From Paraburkholderia atlantica (GTDB taxonomy: Bacteria > Pseudomonadota > Gammaproteobacteria > Burkholderiales > Burkholderiaceae), in the NCBI RefSeq assembly GCF_009362785.1, contig NZ_WHNQ01000016.1, positions 62,001 to 126,000 of the forward strand: DNA of 64,000 bases, given 5' to 3'. Made by a program: the position numbers and the translations under genes. Below the pieces are notes generated by a model that was not told the origin of the DNA, did no database searches, and saw nothing but the letters and a program-made list of their open reading frames with translations. Numbering within the stretch: position 1 is the stretch's first letter; each line of letters begins with the position of its first letter. Shown here one piece after another: positions 24,324-32,474 of this stretch.

Positions 24324-24406
24324 TAGCCGGCATGCAAATGCGTTGACCTTCCAATGGGGGGAGGGTTCAGAGTTGAGGCATCCATCCATAGCGAAAGGAA
24401 CTCGCA

Positions 24407-24673
24407 ATGCTCACCTATCGAGTCGAAGACATGACCTGCGGCCACTGGGCCAGCACAATCACGAAGGCCGTTCGCTCGGTTGATTCCGGCGCGAAGGTGG
24501 ACGTGGACCTGTCACAACACCTTGTTCGAATCGAGCCGGCCGGGGTCGCGGCCGATGAACTGCTGAACGTCATCACCGAAGCGGGCTACACCCCCGTGCA
24601 GGTTGCGGCTGACGCAGCGCCGACAAGTGGGCCAGCCACTCGCCGCGGCGGGTGCTGTGGCTGCTGCGGCTGA
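24407..24673 (+). CDS. Heavy-metal-associated (HMA) domain protein with altered CXXC
   Basis: The protein has 88 aa. Residues 1-66 form an HMA ferredoxin-like fold: MLTYRVEDMTCGHWAS, a helix, DVDLSQHLVRIEP and a C-terminal strand. The usual metal site is MTCxHC or MTCxxC; here the second cysteine is tryptophan (TGG instead of TGC), so the normal two-cysteine copper site is missing. The C-terminus adds a Cys-rich tail (GGCCGCCG) that could supply ligands instead. An AAAGGA site precedes the ATG. It starts the plus-strand copper cluster and would shuttle Cu(I) in the cytoplasm if functional. Confidence 0.8.
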   Translation: MLTYRVEDMTCGHWASTITKAVRSVDSGAKVDVDLSQHLVRIEPAGVAADELLNVITEAGYTPVQVAADAAPTSGPATRRGGCCGCCG

Positions 24674-24720
24674 CGCGTTGACTGGCTCGACTCCATTACT
24701 CATTTCAATTCAGAAAGACC

Positions 24721-25173
24721 ATGCGTACCCTTCTTGCAATCGCCACTGCCGCCCTTCTCAGCGCCAGTGCGCTCGCCCAGACCGCTCCAGCCGACCAGGA
24801 CCACGCAGCACACCACCCTGCAGGCGCTTCCGCCTCTGCGCCGTCGACGCCACCGACGAAAGCTGGCCCGAAGGCAGCTTCGAAGAGCTCCAAGGCGGCC
24901 AGTGCGCCGTCCACGGCTCAAACGGACGCCATGCTGAAGTCGATGCAGGAGATGCACGACAAGATGATGGCTGCCAAGACTCCAGAGGAGCGCCAAGCCC
25001 TGATGACCGAACACATGAAGACTATGCAGGAGGGCATGTCCATGATGGGCCAGATGCACGGCGGCAAGGGCACCATGGGCCCGGACGCCATGAGCAAACG
25101 CATGGACATGATGGAAATGATGATGCAGATGATGATGGACCGCGAAGTGGCCCGGTCCTCCCCCGCGAAGTGA
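24721..25173 (+). CDS. Met/His-rich periplasmic metal-binding protein
   Basis: The protein has 150 aa. The signal peptide MRTLLAIATAALLSASALA is followed by a His/Ala/Ser/Lys-rich linker. A helical C-terminal half has many methionines (MLKSMQEMHDKMMA, MKTMQEGMSMMGQM, MDMMEMMMQMMMD). Methionine clusters of this type bind Cu(I) or Ag(I) in the periplasm, as in CopC/CusF-like or CopK-like buffers. There is no match to a specific family. It lies 47 bases after the HMA gene and 16 bases before a DUF2933 gene, in one operon. Confidence 0.7.
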   Translation: MRTLLAIATAALLSASALAQTAPADQDHAAHHPAGASASAPSTPPTKAGPKAASKSSKAASAPSTAQTDAMLKSMQEMHDKMMAAKTPEERQALMTEHMKTMQEGMSMMGQMHGGKGTMGPDAMSKRMDMMEMMMQMMMDREVARSSPAK

Positions 25174-25189
25174 CACAAGGGCGGATGTC

Positions 25190-25429
25190 ATGGACCACGA
25201 TCATCACGAGACGCCATCGTTCTGGCGTTCACGCGCTGGACTGGCGCTGCTGGTCGCTTGCGCCGTTATCGGCTTCTACCTGCTGACCGAGCACACGGCG
25301 CACTTGCTGGGCGCGCTGCCGTTCATGCTCGTCCTTGCCTGCCCGTTGATGCATGTGTTCATGCATCGCGGCGGCGGCCATCATCACGGCTCGACGAGGA
25401 GTAGCAACGATGAACAACGCCGGCAATGA
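25190..25429 (+). CDS. DUF2933 small membrane protein (first copy)
   Basis: The protein has 79 aa with one or two hydrophobic spans (about residues 16-34 and 40-55) and the DUF2933 signature YLLTEHTAHLLGALPFMLVL followed by CPLMHVFMHRGGGHHH. The His-rich ends and the CPLMH motif suggest metal binding. These proteins accompany P-type copper ATPases in proteobacterial islands. The ATG follows GCGGATGTC without a strong ribosome site. It overlaps the next gene by 20 bases. Confidence 0.75.
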   Translation: MDHDHHETPSFWRSRAGLALLVACAVIGFYLLTEHTAHLLGALPFMLVLACPLMHVFMHRGGGHHHGSTRSSNDEQRRQ

Positions 25430-26072
25430 CTACGGGCTCTGGGGTCTCGTCGTCGTCAATTCGCTGATTTTCATTGGGTTCGCCTATAGCTTCTTCAAGC
25501 CGGTGAACCTCCGCGACTGGCGCAGTTTCGGCGCCTACAGCGCCTTCATCGTGGCGCTGTTCGCCGAGATGTACGGATTCCCGCTCACGATCTACCTGTT
25601 GTCCGGCTGGTTGGGTTCGAAGTTCCCCGGCGTGAACCTCTTCGGTCACGAGGCTGGACACCTCTGGTGGCTGTTGACCGGCCGTCAGGGCAACCCGCAC
25701 TTCGGTGTCCTGCACCTGCTGAGCTTCGTATTCATCTTCGCAGGCTTCACGCTGCTATCGAAGTCTTGGCACGTCCTCTACCACGCTCAGCGGCGTCATC
25801 ACCTTGCGACGGCGGGCCCCTACCGATGGGTTCGTCATCCGCAATACATTGGCTTCGTCGCCATCATGTTCGGCTTCCTGCTGCAGTGGCCGACACTGCT
25901 CACGCTGGCGATTTTTCCGGTGCTGGTCGCGATGTACGTGCGTCTGTCCATCACGGAGGAACGTGAATCCGAGCAGGCATTCGGGCAAGCCTGGCTCGAC
26001 TATGCTGCCGTGACACCACGGTTCACTCCCAAGTTCGGCCGGAATGGTGCCCGTCCCGTCAACAGTCACTGA
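25410..26072 (+). CDS. ICMT-family membrane methyltransferase-like protein
   Basis: The protein has 220 aa from the ATG at 25410 with an AGGAG site. It has five or more transmembrane segments and a C-terminal signature TAGPYRWVRHPQYIGF near 150, followed by EERESEQAFG and WLDYA. This is the cofactor-binding pattern of isoprenylcysteine carboxyl methyltransferase-like proteins (ICMT/PEMT, NnrU-like). In copper islands its substrate is unknown. It overlaps the DUF2933 genes on both sides (20 and 29 bases), so the three are translationally coupled. Confidence 0.78.
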   Translation: MNNAGNDYGLWGLVVVNSLIFIGFAYSFFKPVNLRDWRSFGAYSAFIVALFAEMYGFPLTIYLLSGWLGSKFPGVNLFGHEAGHLWWLLTGRQGNPHFGVLHLLSFVFIFAGFTLLSKSWHVLYHAQRRHHLATAGPYRWVRHPQYIGFVAIMFGFLLQWPTLLTLAIFPVLVAMYVRLSITEERESEQAFGQAWLDYAAVTPRFTPKFGRNGARPVNSH

Positions 26073-26343
26073 TTTGCAAACCGGCTCAGACCATGAACCA
26101 GAACCCCCCCCTCCATCGCGCTGGCGCTCGCCGCTCGGCATCTTCATGCTCGCGCCGGGTGCCATCGGCATCTACTACCTGCTCACCGAGCACCTTACGC
26201 ACGTCGGCCAAGCGATTCCGTACCTCATTCTTCTGGCATGCCCGCTGATGCATCTGTTCGGTCATCACCATGGCGGTGACGGCAGTCATGGCGGCGGGCA
26301 CGACAGTCACCAGCAGGCCGGCGAGAAAGACAAGCAGGGTTGA
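26044..26343 (+). CDS. DUF2933 small membrane protein (second copy)
   Basis: The protein has 99 aa. Its core repeats the first copy: GAIGIYYLLTEHLTHVGQAI and CPLMHLFGHHHGGDGSH, with a His/Gly-rich tail of about 30 residues. The N-terminus is Pro-rich. It overlaps the methyltransferase gene by 29 bases, and its start at 26044 (ATG) or 26047 (GTG) is uncertain. Two DUF2933 copies flanking a methyltransferase suggest duplication and a joint role in copper handling at the inner membrane. Confidence 0.7.
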   Translation: MVPVPSTVTDLQTGSDHEPEPPPPSRWRSPLGIFMLAPGAIGIYYLLTEHLTHVGQAIPYLILLACPLMHLFGHHHGGDGSHGGGHDSHQQAGEKDKQG

Positions 26344-26344
26344 G

Positions 26345-26659
26345 ATGCGCCGGGGTGGTCGCGAGACCGGCGTAGCCAAGGCGGCGGAACTGACTTCCGG
26401 CGTTGGCGCCATCGTCCTGGGTGCCGGCCTGGCGTTGATATTGCCTCCATGGCTGGGCGAATACGCGGTGCCGCTTCTGGCTGTCGGCCTCATCGTCAAT
26501 GGCTTCGGCATGAGCCTGAACTACAGGCTTGAGAGTCGAGATGGGCCACCGCTTTGGTGGGAGCGGGCATTGTTCTGGGCCTGCTGGGCTTGCCTGGTCG
26601 GACTAGGCTTCCGGATTGCGCCTCTGTCATCAGCACCCACTAAAATTGAGTGCACTTGA
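26345..26659 (+). CDS. Small membrane protein of the copper cluster
   Basis: The protein has 104 aa from the ATG at 26345, one base after the stop of the DUF2933 gene. Three hydrophobic segments (about 16-34, 37-56 and 74-95) mark it as integral to the inner membrane. The first segment reads SGVGAIVLGAGLALILPPWL. No family was recognised. Tight spacing with its neighbours places it in the copper operon; the P-type ATPase follows 52 bases later with its own ribosome site. Confidence 0.6.
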   Translation: MRRGGRETGVAKAAELTSGVGAIVLGAGLALILPPWLGEYAVPLLAVGLIVNGFGMSLNYRLESRDGPPLWWERALFWACWACLVGLGFRIAPLSSAPTKIECT

Positions 26660-26711
26660 CCTTCCCATGCGTCGGGGAATGCGAAACTGCGAACAGGAAT
26701 AGGAGTCCCTC

Positions 26712-29063
26712 ATGCCCTCATCGAGCTCGGAGCGCCACAACCATTCGGGGCACGAGCACGCCCGCCCGACCTCCGTGGCTGGCACCAACCCAAGAGCAAA
26801 GATTTCCACGGCACATCTCGAACACTCGGCGCATGCTACCCACGTGATGCCGGACGGCACGGTGATGCAGGGTGCAGGACACGCGCATCACGAGCACCAT
26901 GCGCAGGCGCTGGCGTCGATGAAGCCGGCGCCTGCGGGCGACCAAAGCCAGGTCGAGTACACGTGCCCGATGCATCCGCAGGTGCGGCAGATGGGACCTG
27001 GCAACTGCCCCATCTGCGGCATGGCGCTGGAGCCGGTGCTGGCTACGGCAGAGACGGGTGAGAGCCCCGAACTGCGCGATATGACGCGCCGATTCTGGAT
27101 TGGCACAACACTGACGCTGCCAGTCTTCGCGCTCGAGATGGGCGGGCACCTTTTCAATATCCACCATCTCATTGCGCAGCAAACGTCGAACTGGGTCCAA
27201 TTGCTGCTCGGAACACCGGTCGTCCTCTGGGCAGGCTGGCCGTTCTTCACTCGCGCGGTCGCCTCCGTGAGGAACCGCAGCCTCAACATGTTCACCCTCA
27301 TCGCGCTGGGCACCGGCACGGCGTGGCTCTACAGCATCGTCGCGACGCTGGCGCCTGGACAGTTTCCTGCGGCGCTGCGGAGCGAAGACGGCGCCGTCGC
27401 GGTGTACTTCGAAGCCGCCGCCGTCATCACGGTGCTGGTACTTGTGGGGCAGGTTCTGGAACTCAGGGCGCGCGAGAAGACTTCCGGGGCCATCAAGGCC
27501 CTGCTTGGACTCGCACCCAAGACAGCCGTGAAGGTGAATGCCGACGGCAGCGACGCGACCGTCGAGGTCGAAGCCATCCAGGTCGGAGACTTGCTGCGCG
27601 TGCGGCCCGGCGAGAAGGTGCCGGTCGACGGCCAACTGACGGACGGCAAGACCAATCTCGACGAATCGATGGTGACGGGCGAGCCGATTCCGATCGCCAA
27701 GACGGTCGGGTCCACGGTGACGGCCGGCACGCTGAACCAGACCGGCAGCTTCGTCATGCGTGCAGAAAAGGTCGGCGCCGACACGCTGCTGTCGCAAATC
27801 GTGTACATGGTGGCTGCGGCGCAGCGCAGCCGGGCGCCCATTCAGCGGACGGCCGACCACGTGGCCGGCTGGTTCGTGCCGGTCGTCATCCTGGTGGCGC
27901 TTCTCACATTTGCAGCGTGGCTCGTCTGGGGGCCATCCCCAGCGTTCAGCTACGCGCTCATCACCGCGGTGGCGGTCCTCATCATCGCGTGCCCGTGTGC
28001 GCTCGGTCTGGCGACGCCGATGTCCATCATGGTTGCCGTCGGCAAAGGGGCGCAACACGGCGTTCTCATTCGCGACGCCGAAGCGCTGGAGAAGATGGAG
28101 AAGATCGACACGCTGGTGGTCGACAAGACGGGGACCTTGACCGAAGGCCGGCCCAAGGTGGTTCACGTGGAGCCGGCCGGCGGGTTCGTCGCGGACGATG
28201 TGCTCCAGAAGCTGGCGAGCGTCGAGCGTGCCAGCGAGCATCCGTTGGCAATGGCCATTGTGATGGACGCCCAGGAACGCAAGCTTCCTCTGTCGCTGGT
28301 GACTGACTTCGATTCGCCCGTCGGCAAGGGCGTCATCGGCGTGGTGGACGGTCGAGAGGTCGTCTCGGGCAGCGCCAAATTCCTGTCAGAGCAGGGCATC
28401 GAGACTTCAAGCCTCGCTGCATCCGCCGAGGCCCAGCGCCAGCGGGCGGCGACCGTCATCTTCGTCGGCGTGAGCGGGCAATTGGCTGGATTCGTGGCCA
28501 TTGCCGACCCCATCAAGGCGACGACGCCGCAGGCGCTGAAGGCCCTGCAGAGTGCTGGCGTCCGCGTGGTGATGCTGACGGGTGACGGCAAGACCACGGC
28601 GGAGGCCGTTGGACGTCAGCTCGGCATCGATGAGGTGGTGGCGGAGGTATTCCCCGAAGACAAGGCGGCCGTCGTCAAGCGCCTGCAGTCCGAGGGCCGA
28701 ATCGTCGCGATGGCCGGCGACGGGGTGAACGATGCACCGGCCCTGGCGCAGGCCACGGTCGGCGTCGCGATGGGCACGGGAACGGATGTCGCGATGGAGA
28801 GCGCTGGTATCACGCTGCTCAAGGGCGACCTGATGGGCATTGTGCGCGCGAGGACGCTCTCCCTGGCAACGATGCGGAACATCCGCCAGAACCTGTTCCT
28901 GTCCTTTGCCTACAACGTAGCCGGCATCCCGCTGGCGGCCGGCGTGCTCTACCCGTTCTTCGGTTTGCTGCTGTCGCCGGTCGTCGCCGCGGCAGCGATG
29001 GCGCTCTCGTCGGTGAGCGTCATTACGAACGCGCTGCGTTTGCGGGCGGTAAAGGTGGATTGA
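26712..29063 (+). CDS. copA: Copper-exporting P1B-type ATPase
   Basis: The protein has 783 aa and starts at an ATG with an AGGAG site. A His-rich N-terminus of about 75 residues is followed by a heavy-metal-binding domain, YTCPMHPQVRQMGPGNCPICGM (shown in two parts: YTCPMHPQV and CPICGM), typical of CopA/CopB-like pumps without HMA repeats. Transmembrane helices follow, with the metal site C427-P-C429 in IACPCALGLATP. Further motifs are TGE near 318, the phosphorylated D471 in DKTGTLTEG, SEHP near 510 and GDGVNDAP near 667. It would export Cu(I) or Ag(I) to the periplasm at the cost of ATP. All key residues are intact. Confidence 0.92.
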   Translation: MPSSSSERHNHSGHEHARPTSVAGTNPRAKISTAHLEHSAHATHVMPDGTVMQGAGHAHHEHHAQALASMKPAPAGDQSQVEYTCPMHPQVRQMGPGNCPICGMALEPVLATAETGESPELRDMTRRFWIGTTLTLPVFALEMGGHLFNIHHLIAQQTSNWVQLLLGTPVVLWAGWPFFTRAVASVRNRSLNMFTLIALGTGTAWLYSIVATLAPGQFPAALRSEDGAVAVYFEAAAVITVLVLVGQVLELRAREKTSGAIKALLGLAPKTAVKVNADGSDATVEVEAIQVGDLLRVRPGEKVPVDGQLTDGKTNLDESMVTGEPIPIAKTVGSTVTAGTLNQTGSFVMRAEKVGADTLLSQIVYMVAAAQRSRAPIQRTADHVAGWFVPVVILVALLTFAAWLVWGPSPAFSYALITAVAVLIIACPCALGLATPMSIMVAVGKGAQHGVLIRDAEALEKMEKIDTLVVDKTGTLTEGRPKVVHVEPAGGFVADDVLQKLASVERASEHPLAMAIVMDAQERKLPLSLVTDFDSPVGKGVIGVVDGREVVSGSAKFLSEQGIETSSLAASAEAQRQRAATVIFVGVSGQLAGFVAIADPIKATTPQALKALQSAGVRVVMLTGDGKTTAEAVGRQLGIDEVVAEVFPEDKAAVVKRLQSEGRIVAMAGDGVNDAPALAQATVGVAMGTGTDVAMESAGITLLKGDLMGIVRARTLSLATMRNIRQNLFLSFAYNVAGIPLAAGVLYPFFGLLLSPVVAAAAMALSSVSVITNALRLRAVKVD

Positions 29064-29491
29064 TGTCAAGGCTTGTCCGTCGCCGTCTGGCCGAATGGCT
29101 CGTCGTTTCGTGCGGTCTGTGGCACATTGGCTTGGGCCTGTACTTCATCTTCGTCCGTCCGGCACTGCTGCCAGAGGACCTGCGCTACATGGGAGTCGAT
29201 GCGCAGGTTCTGTATGGGGCGGCGCCCCGACTGGCGGCATGGCTTGCCAAGGTCTTCACCGTCATGGGCGGCTTCATGGCCGGTACGGGAGTGCTCATCG
29301 CCTACCTGGGATGGAAGGTGATGCCTCTGCGTACCCGGGGGATGACAGCTGCGCTCGCGCTGACCGGCGCACTCACGTTGGTATTGATGAGCGCCGTGAA
29401 TTTTGCGTTGCAGTCGGATTTCCGTTGGCTCCTGGCGCTGCCACCCATCGGGTGGTTTATAGCGCTGGGGCTCTACGTTCGCGCCGCGTAG
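29063..29491 (+). CDS. Four-helix membrane protein after the copper ATPase
   Basis: The protein has 142 aa from the ATG at 29063, which shares one base with the ATPase stop. It has four hydrophobic segments (about 12-32, 60-82, 92-112 and 118-140). No family was recognised. It is the last gene of the copper operon. Because it is coupled to the ATPase it may assist it or stabilise it, but this is inference. Confidence 0.6.
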   Translation: MSRLVRRRLAEWLVVSCGLWHIGLGLYFIFVRPALLPEDLRYMGVDAQVLYGAAPRLAAWLAKVFTVMGGFMAGTGVLIAYLGWKVMPLRTRGMTAALALTGALTLVLMSAVNFALQSDFRWLLALPPIGWFIALGLYVRAA

Positions 29492-29910
29492 GAGCAGTGC
29501 AGCTACGTATGCGCGGCCACGTTCCAACGCCGCGCCGTCACCTCTGAATGACCGTTCCGGAGCAAGTTTGTTCGACTGCTCGCGACACACTCCGGAACGA
29601 CCTGGCGAACGACCGCTTTCGCGAGACCGCTACTGCCGCCCGATGGGGTCGGCTGTAGCCGACCCCATCGGGCGGCAGTCGGCCAGGTCCGGTCACTCGG
29701 GTGGGATCTGCGAACGTCGGCTTCCTGGCCCGCACGAGACGTAGAACGCATTGAAAGTATCACAGTTGCGACGGCAAATTTGTCACTTCGCGATCATGCA
29801 GCCGACCACGCGAATGCACTGGATTGAGCGGAATCCTTGCCTCAGACCGCCGCTGTCGCACTCGTTAAAGCGCGTTGCAAAGCTGATTCTGGTTATCGAC
29901 GGGGTTGGGG
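29492..29910. other. Intergenic region after the copper cluster, rich in inverted repeats
   Basis: These 419 bases hold the nested inverted repeats listed separately (29554-29689) and then about 220 bases with no recognised feature. No gene with coding character was seen. Gene direction and content change here, so this is a likely edge of the copper island. Confidence 0.5.
29554..29689. repeat. Nested inverted repeats with a 22-bp perfect palindrome
   Basis: Arms 29633-29654 and 29657-29678 are perfect reverse complements (22 bp) around two bases. Outside them GACCTGGC (29599-29606) pairs with GCCAGGTC (29682-29689). A further pair, GTTCCGGAG (29554-29562) and CTCCGGAAC (29590-29598), forms its own stem. 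There is no T-run after the large stem. Possible roles are a strong terminator, a resolution site or a mobile-element end. Confidence 0.8.
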
Positions 29911-30687
29911 CTATGTTCTCATCTGTTCGGGCGCGGCCCCGCAGTCGCCTGCGCGCCGGCCCGCGATCATCTCCGATAACCAGTTCACGACGAGCGTCGT
30001 ATACGCCCGTTGGCTGGAATCGTCCGATAGCCCATGATCCGCGCCCTCGATGATCCGGTACGTAAGCGAGTGCGCGCACAGAAAGGCCTGCAGATAGCTG
30101 GCGATCGCGGGGTGCGGCACGATCTCGTCATGTTCCGATTCGACGAGCAGAACATCGCCGCCAAAGCGGGCAGCCGCGCGCAACGCGCGGTTATCCGACG
30201 ATGGCACGATGCGTTTGCGATACGTGACGAGATCATGTTCGACATGCAGGGCGCGCTTCGGCGTATGCCAGCCTTCATCGAGGTAAAGTGCCGGCACGCG
30301 CAGACCCAGCCAGCGCACGGGGCGCAGTTCCGTCAGGATCGCCGCGAGATAGCCTCCGTAGCTGCTGCCAATCACGGCAACCGCATCGCGGTCGATCAAT
30401 GGATGCGCAACGAGCGCGTCGTATGCGGCAAGCAGGTCCTGCAGATTGGTTTCCCGGGTCACGTTTCGCTGTTCGTCCGCCGTGCGCCCATGTCCCGTCA
30501 GATCGAAGGTCAGGCAGACGCAGCCGAATGCCGACGCCTGCCGGGCGCGTTCGAGATACTGCTCCTGATTGCCGCCCCAGCCGTGCACGAAAAGAACGCC
30601 CGGCACCGTTGTCTTCGGTGCGAGCAGGGTCCCGTCGAGGTAGCCGTGCTCGACCTTGATCTGCACACCATAACGCTCAGCCGTCAT
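29911..30687 (-). CDS. Alpha/beta hydrolase
   Basis: The protein has 258 aa from the ATG at 30687, which overlaps the stop of the upstream DUF3182 gene by four bases (ATGA). The fold shows the oxyanion strand VPGVLFVHGWGGN, the nucleophile elbow GSSYGG near 110, an acid in VESEHDEIV near 200 and the histidine in EGADHGLSD near 231. It resembles dienelactone-hydrolase or acyl-peptidase-like esterases; the substrate is unknown. It has no signal peptide, so it acts in the cytoplasm. Coupling to DUF3182 suggests a shared pathway. Confidence 0.75.
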   Translation of the reverse strand: MTAERYGVQIKVEHGYLDGTLLAPKTTVPGVLFVHGWGGNQEQYLERARQASAFGCVCLTFDLTGHGRTADEQRNVTRETNLQDLLAAYDALVAHPLIDRDAVAVIGSSYGGYLAAILTELRPVRWLGLRVPALYLDEGWHTPKRALHVEHDLVTYRKRIVPSSDNRALRAAARFGGDVLLVESEHDEIVPHPAIASYLQAFLCAHSLTYRIIEGADHGLSDDSSQRAYTTLVVNWLSEMIAGRRAGDCGAAPEQMRT

Positions 30688-31832
30688 ATGCCACTGCTCC
30701 GTTTCAAGGTATGGCGATCCACCGTGTAGTACTTCGTGATGGCGCCCGCCTGCGCATCGACACCCCGATAGATGAGGCACGCGCCTTCCGGCACCTGCAC
30801 GTCGTCTCCGTAAAACTCACGTGTCGAGGCGCGCACCGCATACACCTGAGGGTCCGCCCTGAACATGCGCAACGCGCCAATCTCGGCGCCCGTTGCGCCG
30901 CCGACCCGCCACGACTGCTCGAGCACACCGCAATGCCGCACCCCTTGCGCATCGATGCCCCAGGCGACGTCATAATTGCGTCTCGATGCGAAAAACCCGG
31001 CATAGTCGTTTTGCACGGCGGCATCGAATGCGCGCGCCTTGATGATCGCCTCATGGATATCGCTTGTCACATCAAGCCCCGCAAGCATTTCGAACCCGCC
31101 ATGCACGACGACCAGGTCTGTGCCGCCGTAGACGTGGTGGCCATGGTTGTTGACAGTCAGATGCTGCACGCCATAGTAACTCGCTACCAGATCGTCGAGC
31201 GTCACCTGACCGACGCTCAACGTTTCAATGCTGTCCAGATGCCGTTCCACGACGATGCCTTCAGCTCGCAGCGCCGCGTCGCCCAGCGCGTCGAGTTCCG
31301 CTTCCAGTTCGTCCATATCGGCGACCAGTGCCTGTCCCGCTCCGCCGATTCCGTAAGGGCGCTTGATCCGCACACGGCCCTCCGGCCAGAGCATGCGCGC
31401 CGCGCTGCAGGCAGTGTCGCGTGAAAACGCGGAATAACCCGGCAGAACCAGCGAAGCAGTGCGCTTGCCGAAGAGGCGCGACCAGCCAGGGGGCGAAGCC
31501 TCTGCGTCGTCGGGCACCGCGTGTGCGATCAGCTTCGTCGCGACGAACGGAAACGGCACGACGCCGCCGAACAGATCGCGCTCGGATCGCACGCCGAGCT
31601 TGCGCGCTTCCGCCAGCGTCAGCGTATCGTCCGGAACCAGGTAGCGATGCGCGGGATATGCTTCATCCGTATTGAACTCGCCAGCAAGCGTCGTGCCCTT
31701 GAGTTCAGCGATCTGCCTGGCGAGTGCCCACAGCGTGTCGACCTCGTGGCCGGCTTGAGCGGCCTTGCGTTGCCCACGATATGCGAGGACGACGGGCAGC
31801 GCTGGCTTCGCCGGAGATAAACGCACCTTCAA
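30684..31832 (-). CDS. DUF3182 family protein (ATP-grasp-like)
   Basis: The protein has 382 aa from a TTG at 31832, chosen because GGGGAGG lies seven bases upstream; an ATG pair at 31892/31895 has no ribosome site. The middle of the protein looks like an ATP-grasp enzyme, with a run RVRIKRPYGIGGAGQALV (the lysine strand), a VERHL block and a VYGGTDLVVVHGG block. DUF3182 proteins are found mostly in Burkholderiales and their reaction is unknown. The hydrolase downstream is coupled by a four-base overlap, so ligase and hydrolase may act on the same compound. Confidence 0.75.
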   Translation of the reverse strand: MKVRLSPAKPALPVVLAYRGQRKAAQAGHEVDTLWALARQIAELKGTTLAGEFNTDEAYPAHRYLVPDDTLTLAEARKLGVRSERDLFGGVVPFPFVATKLIAHAVPDDAEASPPGWSRLFGKRTASLVLPGYSAFSRDTACSAARMLWPEGRVRIKRPYGIGGAGQALVADMDELEAELDALGDAALRAEGIVVERHLDSIETLSVGQVTLDDLVASYYGVQHLTVNNHGHHVYGGTDLVVVHGGFEMLAGLDVTSDIHEAIIKARAFDAAVQNDYAGFFASRRNYDVAWGIDAQGVRHCGVLEQSWRVGGATGAEIGALRMFRADPQVYAVRASTREFYGDDVQVPEGACLIYRGVDAQAGAITKYYTVDRHTLKRSSGI

Positions 31833-32474
31833 GTTGTCCTCCCCGCGCCGGGGCGCAATAGTCGCGCGGTATTCGTGGTCATGCGCGGGCATCATCGGTC
31901 GACGCGGATCTTTGCGAGTCAGCCACGCCTGTCTCTTCGCATCTCCAAAAGACCTCATCCGGATGCCATTACGCGCAACACCGGGTGTCCGTCAACGTTT
32001 TTCAGCGGGAAATACGAGTGATGTGTGGTGGGGTCGATGGCGACCACGTGCGCGTTTGGACCGAGCCGCCCTTCGTTGATTTTGGCAACGTTCGGGCCGG
32101 CGCCGAGGCGTTATTTTCACTTTGGAATCCAACCAAAGCAGAGCTATTTGATTAATTTTCCGGAAACGAAATGAGTTTCTCCACAGCAGTGCCTATGTGG
32201 AGCTCATCAATTGATGTCGTTTACGACAGGAACTGATTGTTTTTGAACGGACCCGGTTTTTCCGCAGGGGGCTTCTCTCGAACGTCCTCGTTATGTCTAA
32301 CGCTCGATAGGTTTGCACGTGCCAATGCTTTCGTGTGTAGCTTGCTAAATCCAGAAGTGGGCTTGATTCCGATACGCTGAAATTGCCGCGCTGGACGATT
32401 TCGCTCGGCGTCTCGCTGTAATAGAGGAGCGAACCCGAACAATCCCGTAGCATTCGCTAGACTTTGGCGAGGCT
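31833..32474. other. Intergenic region, locally AT-richer, with one hairpin
   Basis: These 642 bases carry no gene I can support. From about 32105 to 32460 the sequence is richer in A and T than its neighbours. An inverted repeat at 32171-32207 pairs ATGAG...CTCCACA with TGTGGAG-CTCAT. No FNR-type box was found, unlike most intergenic regions here. The stretch leads into the arcB fragment and is probably scar DNA. Confidence 0.45.

Noticed and set aside
24950..25150. ATG-rich repetitive stretch as a possible tandem repeat
   Set aside because: The periodicity comes from methionine and lysine codons of the Met-rich protein at 24721, not from a DNA repeat.
26718..28241. 507-codon minus-strand frame opposite the copper ATPase
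   Set aside because: Composition is that of a reversed coding strand (Arg, His, Gly rich); the ATPase on the plus strand is certain.
29911..30780. Longer form of the alpha/beta hydrolase starting at 30780
   Set aside because: The extra residues lie inside the DUF3182 coding region, and the ATG at 30687 gives a normal coupled start.
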